DNA of 64,000 nucleotides from Leptospira limi (GTDB lineage: Bacteria; Spirochaetota; Leptospiria; Leptospirales; Leptospiraceae). The DNA lies in the NCBI RefSeq assembly GCF_026151395.1, contig NZ_JAMQPV010000003.1, positions 186,001 to 250,000 on the forward strand. Reading direction: 5' to 3'. A program made the position numbers and the translations under genes. Each line of letters opens with the position of its first letter. Position 1 is the first letter of the stretch. Below the pieces are notes generated by a model. The model was not told where the DNA came from. It made no database searches and was given only the letters and a program-made list of their open reading frames with translations. Shown here piece after piece: positions 1 through 8,143 of this stretch.

Positions 1-2
1 AA

Positions 3-608
3 GATGTTTATGGTGAGACCGAATCGAATGAAATCAAGGTGAACCCAATCGACTTAGACTTGTTTGTTGATTGTTCTGGTTCGATGCCCAATCCGAAGCA
101 AGATTTATCCTACTTAACATTGGCTGGTGCTATCATAGCACTGTCTGCCCTGAAAACAGGTAGTTCTGTGAGAGTTACATTATGGTCAGGAGAAAGGGAA
201 TTTTTAACCACTGATGGCTTCATTCAGAATGAAAAGGAAATTTTAAAAGTACTGACAGGTTATTTTGGAGGCGGAACTTGTTTTCCTTTAGAACTCTTGG
301 AAGACGAATACAAGGATCCTCCCAAACGAAAAAGGCATATCCTTGTGATCTCCGATGATGGAATTGATACGATGTTTACGCAAAACTACCCAAGGGATCC
401 GAGGGCCATAGTTAAAAATGCACTCGAACAAGCGCAAGGTGGAGGTTCTATGGTTTTACAACTTTACCAACCAAACCATAATCCTGTGGTAAAAGAATTG
501 GAAGAAAGTGGATGGGACATTTATCCCATTCAAAATTGGACAGATTTACTTCAGTTTAGCAAAGATTTCGTAGAAAAAAATTATGTTAGAAATCAGACAT
601 TACATTAA
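3..608 (+). CDS. von Willebrand factor A domain protein, 3' part
   Basis: The frame is open from the first bases of the window, so this is the C-terminal part of a longer protein; the GTG at 39 is only an internal codon. A VWA fold starts at once: FVDCSGSM is the DxSxS metal-ion-dependent adhesion site, GGGTCFPL supplies the conserved Thr region and VISDDGIDT the second conserved Asp. VWA domains bind Mg2+ and mediate protein-protein contacts, often with a partner AAA+ ATPase, which would have to lie upstream of the window. The 3' end overlaps the next gene by 26 nt, so the two are probably translated from one mRNA. The specific role is unknown. Confidence 0.8.
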   Translation, partial: DVYGETESNEIKVNPIDLDLFVDCSGSMPNPKQDLSYLTLAGAIIALSALKTGSSVRVTLWSGEREFLTTDGFIQNEKEILKVLTGYFGGGTCFPLELLEDEYKDPPKRKRHILVISDDGIDTMFTQNYPRDPRAIVKNALEQAQGGGSMVLQLYQPNHNPVVKELEESGWDIYPIQNWTDLLQFSKDFVEKNYVRNQTLH

Positions 609-1134
609 ACAAATTCTCAATACACCTTTCCACTTAGTGGACTTATCTTCAGTGTCCTTAGATGCTTTATGGTTTGATGTGTTTTTCTCTCGTACGAACC
701 AAGGAAAGTTGTTCCCGTTCCCAAAATCATTTGATACCATAACCAACCTCAATCTAAAGGCAATTCACATCATATTGGCGAATGTATTGTATGATAAAGA
801 ATCACAAATCCCTGAATTTACCTTACAATCTTTTTACGAATACCTTTCAAACACCTTACCTAAATTATGTGAATTGGTTCCAGACTATCATACTTGGACA
901 AGCGATTCTGAACGAGCAGAAGAACTTGTCAGAAGTTTATTTGATGCGATTCATATCCTCCCCGCAACTGAAACAAAGGAATACTTTACGGATCGGTATC
1001 GTTCCATAGATTCCAGAGAGAGAGTTCGAATTTTGGAGGAAACGAAAAAAGCTCAAGAAAGAGCCAAAGAAATTTTAAGGCAACTCAGGCAAAAAGAAGA
1101 GGAAGAAGCCGCTTCTAAATACAACCGTGAATAA
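583..1134 (+). CDS. hypothetical protein with charged C-terminal helix
   Basis: A 183-residue protein that I do not recognise. The ATG at 583 lies inside the 3' end of the VWA gene (26-nt overlap) and its own end overlaps the next gene by 8 nt, so it sits in the middle of a translationally coupled operon. There is no signal peptide or membrane segment. The last ~45 residues are strongly charged and helical (a run of Arg, Glu, Gln and Lys after residue 138), likely a short coiled coil. Its position directly after a VWA protein suggests it may be a partner of that protein, but nothing in the sequence proves it. Confidence 0.65.
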   Translation: MLEIRHYIKQILNTPFHLVDLSSVSLDALWFDVFFSRTNQGKLFPFPKSFDTITNLNLKAIHIILANVLYDKESQIPEFTLQSFYEYLSNTLPKLCELVPDYHTWTSDSERAEELVRSLFDAIHILPATETKEYFTDRYRSIDSRERVRILEETKKAQERAKEILRQLRQKEEEEAASKYNRE

Positions 1135-2548
1135 AGTTTTGGATTCAAAAAGAACACCACTTTTACGAGAGGAATGGGATCTCGAATTACAAAAAATGTT
1201 CGAGTCACGTTTTGCGCCCAAATGGAATGCAAACATTGGGGACCGAATTGGCGAAGTGGAATTTGAATTTGTAAAGTCCTTCCAAAAGGATTTAGTGTAT
1301 GCAAAAGAACATTCTCTGTATCAAACAAAAGAATCGATCCTCTCCTTTATCGAAACTTACATCAAACCATCTGCATTTTTTAAAAAACAACTGGAAGGGA
1401 TCCAATGGAAACAAAACTTTGAGTCCATCCCCTTTACAAACCGTGATGACTTACAGTCAAAAATCACAGACATCATCCCAATAGATGCAAAGCTAGAGAA
1501 TATGGTGATCAATCCGACTTCTGGTACAACAGGAAAACCGATCCTTGCACCAAACCACCCAAAGGCGATTGGATGTTATGTGCCTCTAATCGAATACACT
1601 GTCAAAAAGTATGGAGTAACTCCCATCCATTCTCCAAATTCCACCTTTGCCATTCAACTTTGTTACCAACAAAATACAATTGTATATGCCACCTGCCATA
1701 GTTTGGCGGGAGGAGCCAAATTTGCAAAAATCAATATCCATCCCAATTCTTGGAACAAAACTACCGATTTACAAAACTTTCTTTTAGAATTTTCCCCACA
1801 AATTTTAACAGGTGACCCTTATGCATTTGAATCGGCAATGAAAATGGGTATCAAATATAAACCTGAAGCCATTCATTCTACAGCTTTAGAGCTAACACCC
1901 GCTTTACGAAATAATCTTTCCGAATACTTCCAATGCCCCATTATCAATTTTTATTCGCTAAATGAAACTGGTCCCATCGCTTATTCCTGTCCCAAAGATC
2001 CAGAATGGATGCACCTACTGCCACATGATTTGTATATAGAGGTGATCTCCAATGAAACACTCACACCACTCCCCACTGGCAATGTGGGTGAGATTGTCCT
2101 CACAGGTGGGAGGAATCCTTACTTACCTCTCCTTAGGTATAGAACTGGTGACCAAGGAGAAATCCAATACGGAACTTGTGAATGTGGGGACCATTTCCCT
2201 CGTTTACGCCTGTTATCTGGTCGAAAACCAGTCTACTTCCAAAAACCAAATGGGGAAACGATCAATCCAATTGATGTGGCAAGGATTCTCAGAAAAAATC
2301 CCATCATCTACCAATTCCAAGTGGAACAAGTCACTGAAGTGAGATGGGAATGTAGGTTATCACTTTCTGAGGAGATTGAAATAGGTAAATCCAACTTGGA
2401 AAAAGAAAAAACGAAAATCAAAGCAGAACTTGAATCCCTTTTTGGAGAAGGATCTCAAGTGTATATAAGCACAAATTTTCCGTTAGATGGTAAAAAACAA
2501 ATTGTTTTTATCAATTCCTATCTTTCCCAAAGAGAAACAAAAATATGA
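1127..2548 (+). CDS. phenylacetate-CoA ligase-like adenylate-forming enzyme
   Basis: A 473-residue member of the AMP-forming acyl-CoA synthetase/adenylate-forming superfamily, closest in style to the phenylacetate-CoA ligase (PaaK/CapK) group. The ATP-binding P-loop PTSGTTGKP is at about residues 130-138, FYSLNETGP corresponds to the A5 motif and LRYRTGDQGE to the A7 motif with its ribose-binding Asp. A Cys pair (CECG) near residue 358 is common in this group. Such enzymes activate a carboxylate as an acyl-adenylate and usually pass it to CoA; the substrate cannot be read from sequence. The GTG start at 1127 overlaps the upstream gene and the stop overlaps the nadR start (ATGA). Confidence 0.8.
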   Translation: MNKVLDSKRTPLLREEWDLELQKMFESRFAPKWNANIGDRIGEVEFEFVKSFQKDLVYAKEHSLYQTKESILSFIETYIKPSAFFKKQLEGIQWKQNFESIPFTNRDDLQSKITDIIPIDAKLENMVINPTSGTTGKPILAPNHPKAIGCYVPLIEYTVKKYGVTPIHSPNSTFAIQLCYQQNTIVYATCHSLAGGAKFAKINIHPNSWNKTTDLQNFLLEFSPQILTGDPYAFESAMKMGIKYKPEAIHSTALELTPALRNNLSEYFQCPIINFYSLNETGPIAYSCPKDPEWMHLLPHDLYIEVISNETLTPLPTGNVGEIVLTGGRNPYLPLLRYRTGDQGEIQYGTCECGDHFPRLRLLSGRKPVYFQKPNGETINPIDVARILRKNPIIYQFQVEQVTEVRWECRLSLSEEIEIGKSNLEKEKTKIKAELESLFGEGSQVYISTNFPLDGKKQIVFINSYLSQRETKI

Positions 2549-3573
2549 AACATGGACTCATCTTAGGCAAGTTTTACCCACCTCACAAAGGCCATCTGCA
2601 TTTGGTTCAGGAAGCGAAGAAGCAGTGTGAGGTTTTGACAGTCCTTGTTTGTTCCTTGGAAAAGGAGATCATTCCTGGTGCACTTCGATTTGAATGGATG
2701 AAGGAACTCCTGCCAAATCAAAACATAAACATCATATGGATAAAGGATGAAAACCCACAATTCCCCGAAGACCATCCCCATTTTTGGCAGATATGGAAAC
2801 AAACCATTGAGTCCCATACGCCATACCCCATTCATTCTCTCTTTACATCTGAAACCTATGGAGACCCACTAGCATCTGTTTTAGGATGCAAACACATACC
2901 TGTTGATATCGGAAGAAACCAAATTCCAATCTCTGCTACAAAAATCCGTGAATTCCCACTGAAGTATTGGGAGTACATCCCTGAACCGATTCGACCTTAT
3001 TTTGTAAAAAAAATTGTACTTACGGGGAGTGAATCGGTGGGGAAAACGACACTAGCGAAAAAACTAGCTGAATTGTTCCAAACCAATTGGATCCCTGAAT
3101 TTGCCAGAGATTACTTAGAAAAAAAACCAAGTCCAATGGAAGAATCTGATTTTCTACCAATCGCAAAAGGACATTTATTATCAGAGGTCGAAACAACCAA
3201 AACTTCCAACGGGCTTTTATTTTTAGATACGGATTTACTTACGACAAAAGTTTATTTGGAACGGTATTACGGGTCAGAAATCCCTTGGCTCACCGAACGA
3301 GCGCTTGGTTTACGTTATGATGCCTCTTTATTTTTAGACATCGACATCCCTTGGGAAAAGGACAAATTACGGGACTTAGGTGGAGAAAGAGAGGAGATGA
3401 AAATTCGCTTTGTAAATGCGATGGAAGAGGCAAAACGAGATTATTTTTTGGTGAAAGGGAATTTTTTAGAAAGAGAAAAACTTGCGATCGAGTTTGTGAA
3501 CCAAATCAAAGACCTACCAATCAATCCATTCTCATTCACAAAAGAGCAGATCAATTTACGTATGATTGAATGA
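2545..3573 (+). CDS. nadR: NadR-like NMN adenylyltransferase/nicotinamide riboside kinase
   Basis: A bifunctional NAD-salvage enzyme of 342 residues. The N-terminal nucleotidyltransferase domain shows GKFYPPHKGH (GxFxPxHxGH, residues ~8-17) and the ISATKIRE motif (ISxTxxR). The C-terminal domain begins near residue 158 with the P-loop GSESVGKTTLAKK of ribosylnicotinamide kinase and continues with LFLDTDLL. It should convert nicotinamide riboside to NMN and then to NAD. The DNA-binding helix-turn-helix found at the N-terminus of enterobacterial NadR is absent, so no repressor role is expected. It starts within the stop codon of the upstream ligase (4-nt overlap). Its 3' end overlaps the convergent dioxygenase gene by 23 nt. 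Confidence 0.88.
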   Translation: MKHGLILGKFYPPHKGHLHLVQEAKKQCEVLTVLVCSLEKEIIPGALRFEWMKELLPNQNINIIWIKDENPQFPEDHPHFWQIWKQTIESHTPYPIHSLFTSETYGDPLASVLGCKHIPVDIGRNQIPISATKIREFPLKYWEYIPEPIRPYFVKKIVLTGSESVGKTTLAKKLAELFQTNWIPEFARDYLEKKPSPMEESDFLPIAKGHLLSEVETTKTSNGLLFLDTDLLTTKVYLERYYGSEIPWLTERALGLRYDASLFLDIDIPWEKDKLRDLGGEREEMKIRFVNAMEEAKRDYFLVKGNFLEREKLAIEFVNQIKDLPINPFSFTKEQINLRMIE

Positions 3574-4390
3574 CCTCACTTGGTAAAATTTCGCCAGTCA
3601 ATAGATGTTTCATGTCAAAAAGCGTGGTACCTTGGGATCCATTATCGATATTTTTCGGGCCTAAGTGTTGTTTGGTATGTTCACCAATGACGAACCTTAC
3701 TTCCAAACTAAATCGAGAATACCCTTGTGTATTATCGTTTGTTCCGTGTAAGTGGTGTGAGGCGAAAATAAAACAATCTCCAAAATCACCATACACCGAA
3801 AGTGGATTTGGATCTTTTACTTCCTCTAATGGTTTTGGAAATATTTTTTCGCCAATACGCGGGTGGGTTGTATTTGTTTGGAAGCCACCTGTTTCTTTCC
3901 AATGTTCGTATTCGAACAAAGAAGAATTATTGGGAATGGGCTTTTCAAAATAGGATGGATACAAGGAAAATCCAGAACCTAACTCTACGTTTGTGATCGG
4001 AAGCCAAAGGTTAATTTGGTTTTGCGGATTCGCATACCAAGGGTCACGGTGGATGTACTGGACAGATTTTGCACCTTCTAAGGTATGAAATCCATTGGGA
4101 ACACAACGGAGTCGAAATAAATCTACATACACATCATTTGCATCTACTTTCCATTCTTCTAAAATGGGGAACAAAAATCCTTTGATGGAAACATTCTCGT
4201 AAATCCTAGAACGGATGTTTGCCATTGCAGTTTGTAATTCAGGATACGAAATTTCTGAACTGACTTTGGTTGGAATTCCTTTCGAAAATTCTTCTTGGAT
4301 GCAGTTGTGTATGGGGTTTAAAAAAGATTTTGATTCGTTAGAAAGAGAACCTTTGTAGGCTTTACCTTGATAAAGGGATAAAATGTCCAT
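3551..4390 (-). CDS. phytanoyl-CoA dioxygenase-like 2OG-Fe(II) oxygenase
   Basis: A 279-residue cytoplasmic protein with the layout of Fe(II)/2-oxoglutarate-dependent dioxygenases of the PhyH type. HRDPW gives the proximal HxD metal pair, HHLHGT the distal His, and SRFSLEVRF the Arg that would bind 2-oxoglutarate. The segment between them (LWLPITNVELGSGFSLYP) is typical of PhyH family jelly-roll cores. The substrate is unknown. It is the last gene of a minus-strand group (methyltransferase, 84-residue protein, this gene), and its stop lies inside the convergent nadR gene. Confidence 0.72.
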   Translation of the reverse strand: MDILSLYQGKAYKGSLSNESKSFLNPIHNCIQEEFSKGIPTKVSSEISYPELQTAMANIRSRIYENVSIKGFLFPILEEWKVDANDVYVDLFRLRCVPNGFHTLEGAKSVQYIHRDPWYANPQNQINLWLPITNVELGSGFSLYPSYFEKPIPNNSSLFEYEHWKETGGFQTNTTHPRIGEKIFPKPLEEVKDPNPLSVYGDFGDCFIFASHHLHGTNDNTQGYSRFSLEVRFVIGEHTKQHLGPKNIDNGSQGTTLFDMKHLLTGEILPSEVIQSYVN

Positions 4391-4419
4391 ACCTTAATTT
4401 TGTGACTGTTTTATCACCA

Positions 4420-4674
4420 TTAAACATTGGTTTGTTTTTTGATTTCATCTTTTAGTTCGATGATACTCATGTAGAGGTTCGCAAAAGTGGTGAGTTGGTT
4501 CATCGCGTCTTGTAACCCAGCTTTGAAAAGTAAGCCGTTGTCCATATGTTCCCGAAAGATGGTCAGTGGATTTTCACTTTCCATACTTTCTACCGTTTTT
4601 TGGTAGGATTCCAAAAGTTCCTTTTTGTCTTCTAAAGACTCAGGAACTTTCCATCCATTGGACAAACGACTCAT
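4420..4674 (-). CDS. small hypothetical helical protein
   Basis: An 84-residue protein without recognisable motif, signal peptide or membrane segment. It is predicted to be all-helical, with an acidic and amphipathic pattern (EDKKELLESYQKTVESMES). It lies 6 nt after the methyltransferase gene and 29 nt before the dioxygenase gene on the same strand, so it is probably co-transcribed with both. The close packing and clean start support it as a real gene; the function is unknown. Confidence 0.6.
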   Translation of the reverse strand: MSRLSNGWKVPESLEDKKELLESYQKTVESMESENPLTIFREHMDNGLLFKAGLQDAMNQLTTFANLYMSIIELKDEIKKQTNV

Positions 4675-4680
4675 CGAAAT

Positions 4681-5442
4681 TTAGCGCCCTTCGACTTCTA
4701 AAAGTTTGGTGGTCTTTACAATAAGACGTGTGACAACATAAAACACAAGTCCAAACCCAAAAAACCAAGTATGAAATGGTTTCCAGATCCCAACAATGTC
4801 GACTGCACGTAAGTTTGGTTCTTGGTAATAAATTTGGATTAAATCAAACACTGTAAACACAACGATGATTCCAAACAAACTTGGGTATTCTCGTTTCCAA
4901 ATATTACGAAAAGAAAAGTCCAAATTCGGTTTTACATAACCCGACAAACGAGGGATAAATGCTGGTGTTTTGTCTGCCCATTTTAAATAAGCATCTTTGA
5001 ATTTACCACGTAGGAAATACTCTTCAGCAAAGATAATCCTTTCATAATATAGATAAAAGAACATGATGTATACTAATGCAAAAGCAAAATCTCGTAAAAT
5101 GATTACTGGCCCCAAATACATTAAAAAGTTTCCCACATAAAGGGGATGTCTCACAAGAGAATAAATCCCTGATTGGTTGACGACATCGGCTACTTGTTGT
5201 TTTGTATTTCGACCAGATGTATTTTTGGGAGTGTAACCAATGGTAAAACATCTTACAAAAAGACCTGCTAAACTAACTACAAATGCAGCTGTTAACCAAT
5301 ACAAATTGGACATATAATTCCCTTGGAAATAAGGAACATACGGTAGATACAGTAAGGAAAGGAACAAAATGACTCCTGGAATGTAGGAGCGCCATCGGAA
5401 GAGAAAATTGCCTTGTTGGTTGAGTTCTTCTATAAGTGCCAT
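4681..5442 (-). CDS. isoprenylcysteine carboxyl methyltransferase-family membrane protein
   Basis: A 253-residue integral membrane protein with about five hydrophobic segments. The C-terminal half carries the ICMT/phospholipid methyltransferase signature: SLVRHPLYVGNFL, then EEYFLRGKFKDAYLKW, the SAM-binding R-H-P and E-E elements of the Ste14-like fold. Known leptospiral Ste14-like proteins include LmtA, which methylates the 1-phosphate of lipid A; this gene is a candidate LmtA homologue, but other ICMT-family paralogues exist, so the substrate is only inferred. It heads a minus-strand group and is divergent from the acyltransferase gene with 47 nt between the starts. Confidence 0.7.
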   Translation of the reverse strand: MALIEELNQQGNFLFRWRSYIPGVILFLSLLYLPYVPYFQGNYMSNLYWLTAAFVVSLAGLFVRCFTIGYTPKNTSGRNTKQQVADVVNQSGIYSLVRHPLYVGNFLMYLGPVIILRDFAFALVYIMFFYLYYERIIFAEEYFLRGKFKDAYLKWADKTPAFIPRLSGYVKPNLDFSFRNIWKREYPSLFGIIVVFTVFDLIQIYYQEPNLRAVDIVGIWKPFHTWFFGFGLVFYVVTRLIVKTTKLLEVEGR

Positions 5443-5489
5443 GTTAAATCGTACTTGCTTCCTTTGATTAAGCTGTCAGCATTCGTCCT

Positions 5490-6746
5490 ATGTCAATCAA
5501 ATCCTTCATTCCTGCAAAGTTCAATCTCCCTGCTCTTTGGTTTACCGATCTGACACTACCTCTTCTCAACAAATTGGTTCACAATATCGATTCGATTGAA
5601 ATCTCTGAAAATGACATAAAAACTTTAAAATCCTTACAAAAAGAACGCCTGGTTTACATTTCCAACCACCCCACAACCAAAGAACCGGGTGTTGCCTTCC
5701 ATGTTGCAAACATTATGGGTTCTCGTTTTCATTACATGGCAGCAAGGGAGGTATTTGAATGGGGGTATGGGTTTGTTGGTGATTTTATCCAGTCAATCGG
5801 AGCCTACTCTGTGTTAGCTGGTGCACCTGACCGCGAATCCTTAAAGGCCTCAAGATCCATCCTTGCAAACAACTCAGGCAAATTGGCTCTGTTTCCAGAA
5901 GGGGAACCCACAAGTGGAATGAATGATACCTTACTCCCCTTCCAACCAGGAGTTGCCCAACTTGGGATTTGGGGTTTAGAAGACGCACTCAAACAAGATC
6001 CAAATGCTACCATCTGGGTCCTTCCTACTTTCATCAAATATCGGATGACGAGTTCCATCCAATCCATGCAACGAGACATCGACCAAAGTCTGACGAGAAT
6101 GGAAGAGAGACTTGGAATTTCCAAAACGGGAAAGGACATTGTGCACCGATTTTTATCGGTTGGGAAACGAATGATGGAACGGGAAGAAAAAGAATATGGT
6201 GTGCCTGTTGACGAAAGTAAGGCCGATGATTTTGACTACCGATTGGGTCGGATGCGACATGCAATGTTAGATAATATCGCAAGAAAAGCGAACATCCCAA
6301 AATGGGATGGAGATGCCAATGCAATCGAAAAACTGAGAAAGATACTCAGTGTTCTCGAAATGGTTTCTGTAGGGATGCCTGACCCCAATGGAGAACTCCC
6401 TAGTTTGGAAATGGCAAGGTGGGCAAGGAATGCCGCCACAAAAGCTTATGATTTTATCTCCATCCAAACTGCTTACATCAAAGAATTACCAAGCCCTGAA
6501 CGCTTATATGAATTTTTGTACCGTTATGAAAACGAAATTTTAGGCGAAACTAAATCCAGGCCTCACAAAGCAGTCGTTAGACTAGGAAACCCATTTAAGA
6601 TCAATGACTATCTTGGTTCTTATAAGGAAGACAAAAAGAAAACTATAGACAACATTACAGAACGTCTAAGAGATGAGTTACAATCTATGTTAGTAGATGA
6701 AAAGTCCAAATCAAATCCACTATTCCCGAGTCAGTATATTTTTTAA
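5490..6746 (+). CDS. PlsC-type glycerolipid acyltransferase family protein
   Basis: A 418-residue protein with the lysophosphatidate acyltransferase fold in its N-terminal half. SNHPTTKEPG near residue 60 stands for the NHxxxxD/E catalytic motif (Glu in place of the usual Asp), and LALFPEGEPTSG near residue 134 is the FPEGxxS/T motif. The C-terminal 200 residues are a family-specific extension of unknown role. It should transfer an acyl chain to a glycerophosphate-type acceptor at the inner membrane, though the substrate is unproven. Its stop codon TAA overlaps by one base the ATG of the next gene, implying coupled translation with the HATPase protein. Confidence 0.72.
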   Translation: MSIKSFIPAKFNLPALWFTDLTLPLLNKLVHNIDSIEISENDIKTLKSLQKERLVYISNHPTTKEPGVAFHVANIMGSRFHYMAAREVFEWGYGFVGDFIQSIGAYSVLAGAPDRESLKASRSILANNSGKLALFPEGEPTSGMNDTLLPFQPGVAQLGIWGLEDALKQDPNATIWVLPTFIKYRMTSSIQSMQRDIDQSLTRMEERLGISKTGKDIVHRFLSVGKRMMEREEKEYGVPVDESKADDFDYRLGRMRHAMLDNIARKANIPKWDGDANAIEKLRKILSVLEMVSVGMPDPNGELPSLEMARWARNAATKAYDFISIQTAYIKELPSPERLYEFLYRYENEILGETKSRPHKAVVRLGNPFKINDYLGSYKEDKKKTIDNITERLRDELQSMLVDEKSKSNPLFPSQYIF

Positions 6747-7393
6747 TGGAACAAATGTTGCCATCTCAAATTGAGGACTGGTTAAAATCACCTAGTCCTT
6801 TGGAATTTTCAGCCTATGGAGCTTCCAAAAATTTAGATGAAAATTTAGTGCAGTTACTCGATTCGTTAACAAATAAATACAAAATTGAAAACCTATCTGC
6901 GATTCTTTTTACCATTGTCAAAGATTTGATCCTCAATGGATTCAAAGCCAATTTTAAACGATTGTTTTTCCAAGAGAACCTACTCGACATCCAATCTCCC
7001 GCCGACTACGAATTAGGTGTTCGGATGTATAAAAGCCTCATCTTATCAGGCAGAGGGAATAGTTTTGAGCCTCTCGCTCGCGAAAAAAATTTGTACGTCC
7101 ATGTTAAAATCGAACATAACGATACCCAAATCAAATTTGATATCCGCAACAATTCAATGTTAGTGCGAGGGGAAATGCAAAAAATCAGAAACTCCCTTCT
7201 GCACGCACAGAACTACAACGACATCATGGAATACTACATCGAAAGGGGTGATAATTCCGAAGGGGAAGGGATTGGAATTGCACTTTGTATCATCCTTCTC
7301 AAAGGGGAAGGGCTTCCCACAGACCAGTTTCGTATCTACCATGAAGACGGCGAAACCATCGCCCAACTCACCATTCCTCTAAAGAAAGGCTAG
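6746..7393 (+). CDS. stand-alone histidine-kinase-like ATPase domain protein
   Basis: A 215-residue soluble protein with a GHKL ATPase domain but no sensor or dimerisation-phosphoacceptor part. The N box is KDLILNGFKAN (Asn near 64), and the G box is EGEGIGIALCII around residues 171-182. Stand-alone HATPases of this type act as anti-sigma kinases, or as output-less partners of response regulators. It starts on the last base of the acyltransferase stop codon and is followed 31 nt later by a ferritin-like gene. No phosphoacceptor His motif is visible. Confidence 0.68.
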   Translation: MEQMLPSQIEDWLKSPSPLEFSAYGASKNLDENLVQLLDSLTNKYKIENLSAILFTIVKDLILNGFKANFKRLFFQENLLDIQSPADYELGVRMYKSLILSGRGNSFEPLAREKNLYVHVKIEHNDTQIKFDIRNNSMLVRGEMQKIRNSLLHAQNYNDIMEYYIERGDNSEGEGIGIALCIILLKGEGLPTDQFRIYHEDGETIAQLTIPLKKG

Positions 7394-7424
7394 CAGAGAA
7401 TCCCAGGTTTCCCAACTTGGATGT

Positions 7425-8060
7425 ATGGGCCAAGCGACAGAGACAAAAAACGATTCGATCCCGCAAGTTTTACAAGCCATCATCACAAATGAGACAAACC
7501 ATGCTCTTTGGCTGAACACTCTCTCTCTACTCGAACACATCGGGTCCCGCAAAATCCTTCTCACACAATCGAGTGAAGATACTTCCGAAATGATTTTACG
7601 CCATGCCACGGAAGAAGCAAGGCATGCCCTCTTTTTCAAAAAAGCCGCAAGGATGATCCAACCAGAGTTCCGATCTGGGTACCAAAACTCCTCACTGGTT
7701 CGGGGGACAGCTGCAAGAATTTATTTCGCAAAACTGGACACGCTGGTGCGCCGGAATTTGCGAAAGGTTTTCCCAGAGGAAAAAACCTTCACCTACCTTG
7801 CCTATTTGTACACTACAACGGTGATTGAAAAAAGAGCGATGGTCATCTACACTGCTTACGACGAAATTTTGAACGAGTCTGGTTCTCCCATCCGCCTAAC
7901 CAACCTCATCCTAGAAGAGGAAGGCCATTTGTCCGAGATGAGTGCAGAAATGTTCCGTTTGGACCCAAATGCTTCCGAAAGGCTTGCCCAATTGGAAGCG
8001 GAAGAAGCGAAAATTTTCGCCCGTTTTTGGCGCCAAATCAGCGAATTCTCCCTAAATTAA
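7425..8060 (+). CDS. ferritin-like di-iron protein
   Basis: A 211-residue four-helix protein of the ferritin-like superfamily. The helices carry the spaced ligand pattern: NETNHALW in helix 1, HATEEARHALFF (ExxH) in helix 2, VIEKRAMVIY in helix 3 and LILEEEGHLSEM (ExxH) in helix 4, giving two E plus ExxH sets for a di-iron site. It could be an oxygenase/hydroxylase or an oxidative-stress protein; the sequence does not tell which. It follows the HATPase gene on the same strand, and GC is visibly higher here than in the right half of the window. Confidence 0.65.
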   Translation: MGQATETKNDSIPQVLQAIITNETNHALWLNTLSLLEHIGSRKILLTQSSEDTSEMILRHATEEARHALFFKKAARMIQPEFRSGYQNSSLVRGTAARIYFAKLDTLVRRNLRKVFPEEKTFTYLAYLYTTTVIEKRAMVIYTAYDEILNESGSPIRLTNLILEEEGHLSEMSAEMFRLDPNASERLAQLEAEEAKIFARFWRQISEFSLN

Positions 8061-8143
8061 AAAAGGCTTGCGAAAAAAATCCGAGACTGGTTTCCTTCAA
8101 CCATCTTCATGCGACATAATACTATTATTGGATCTTTGAGAAA

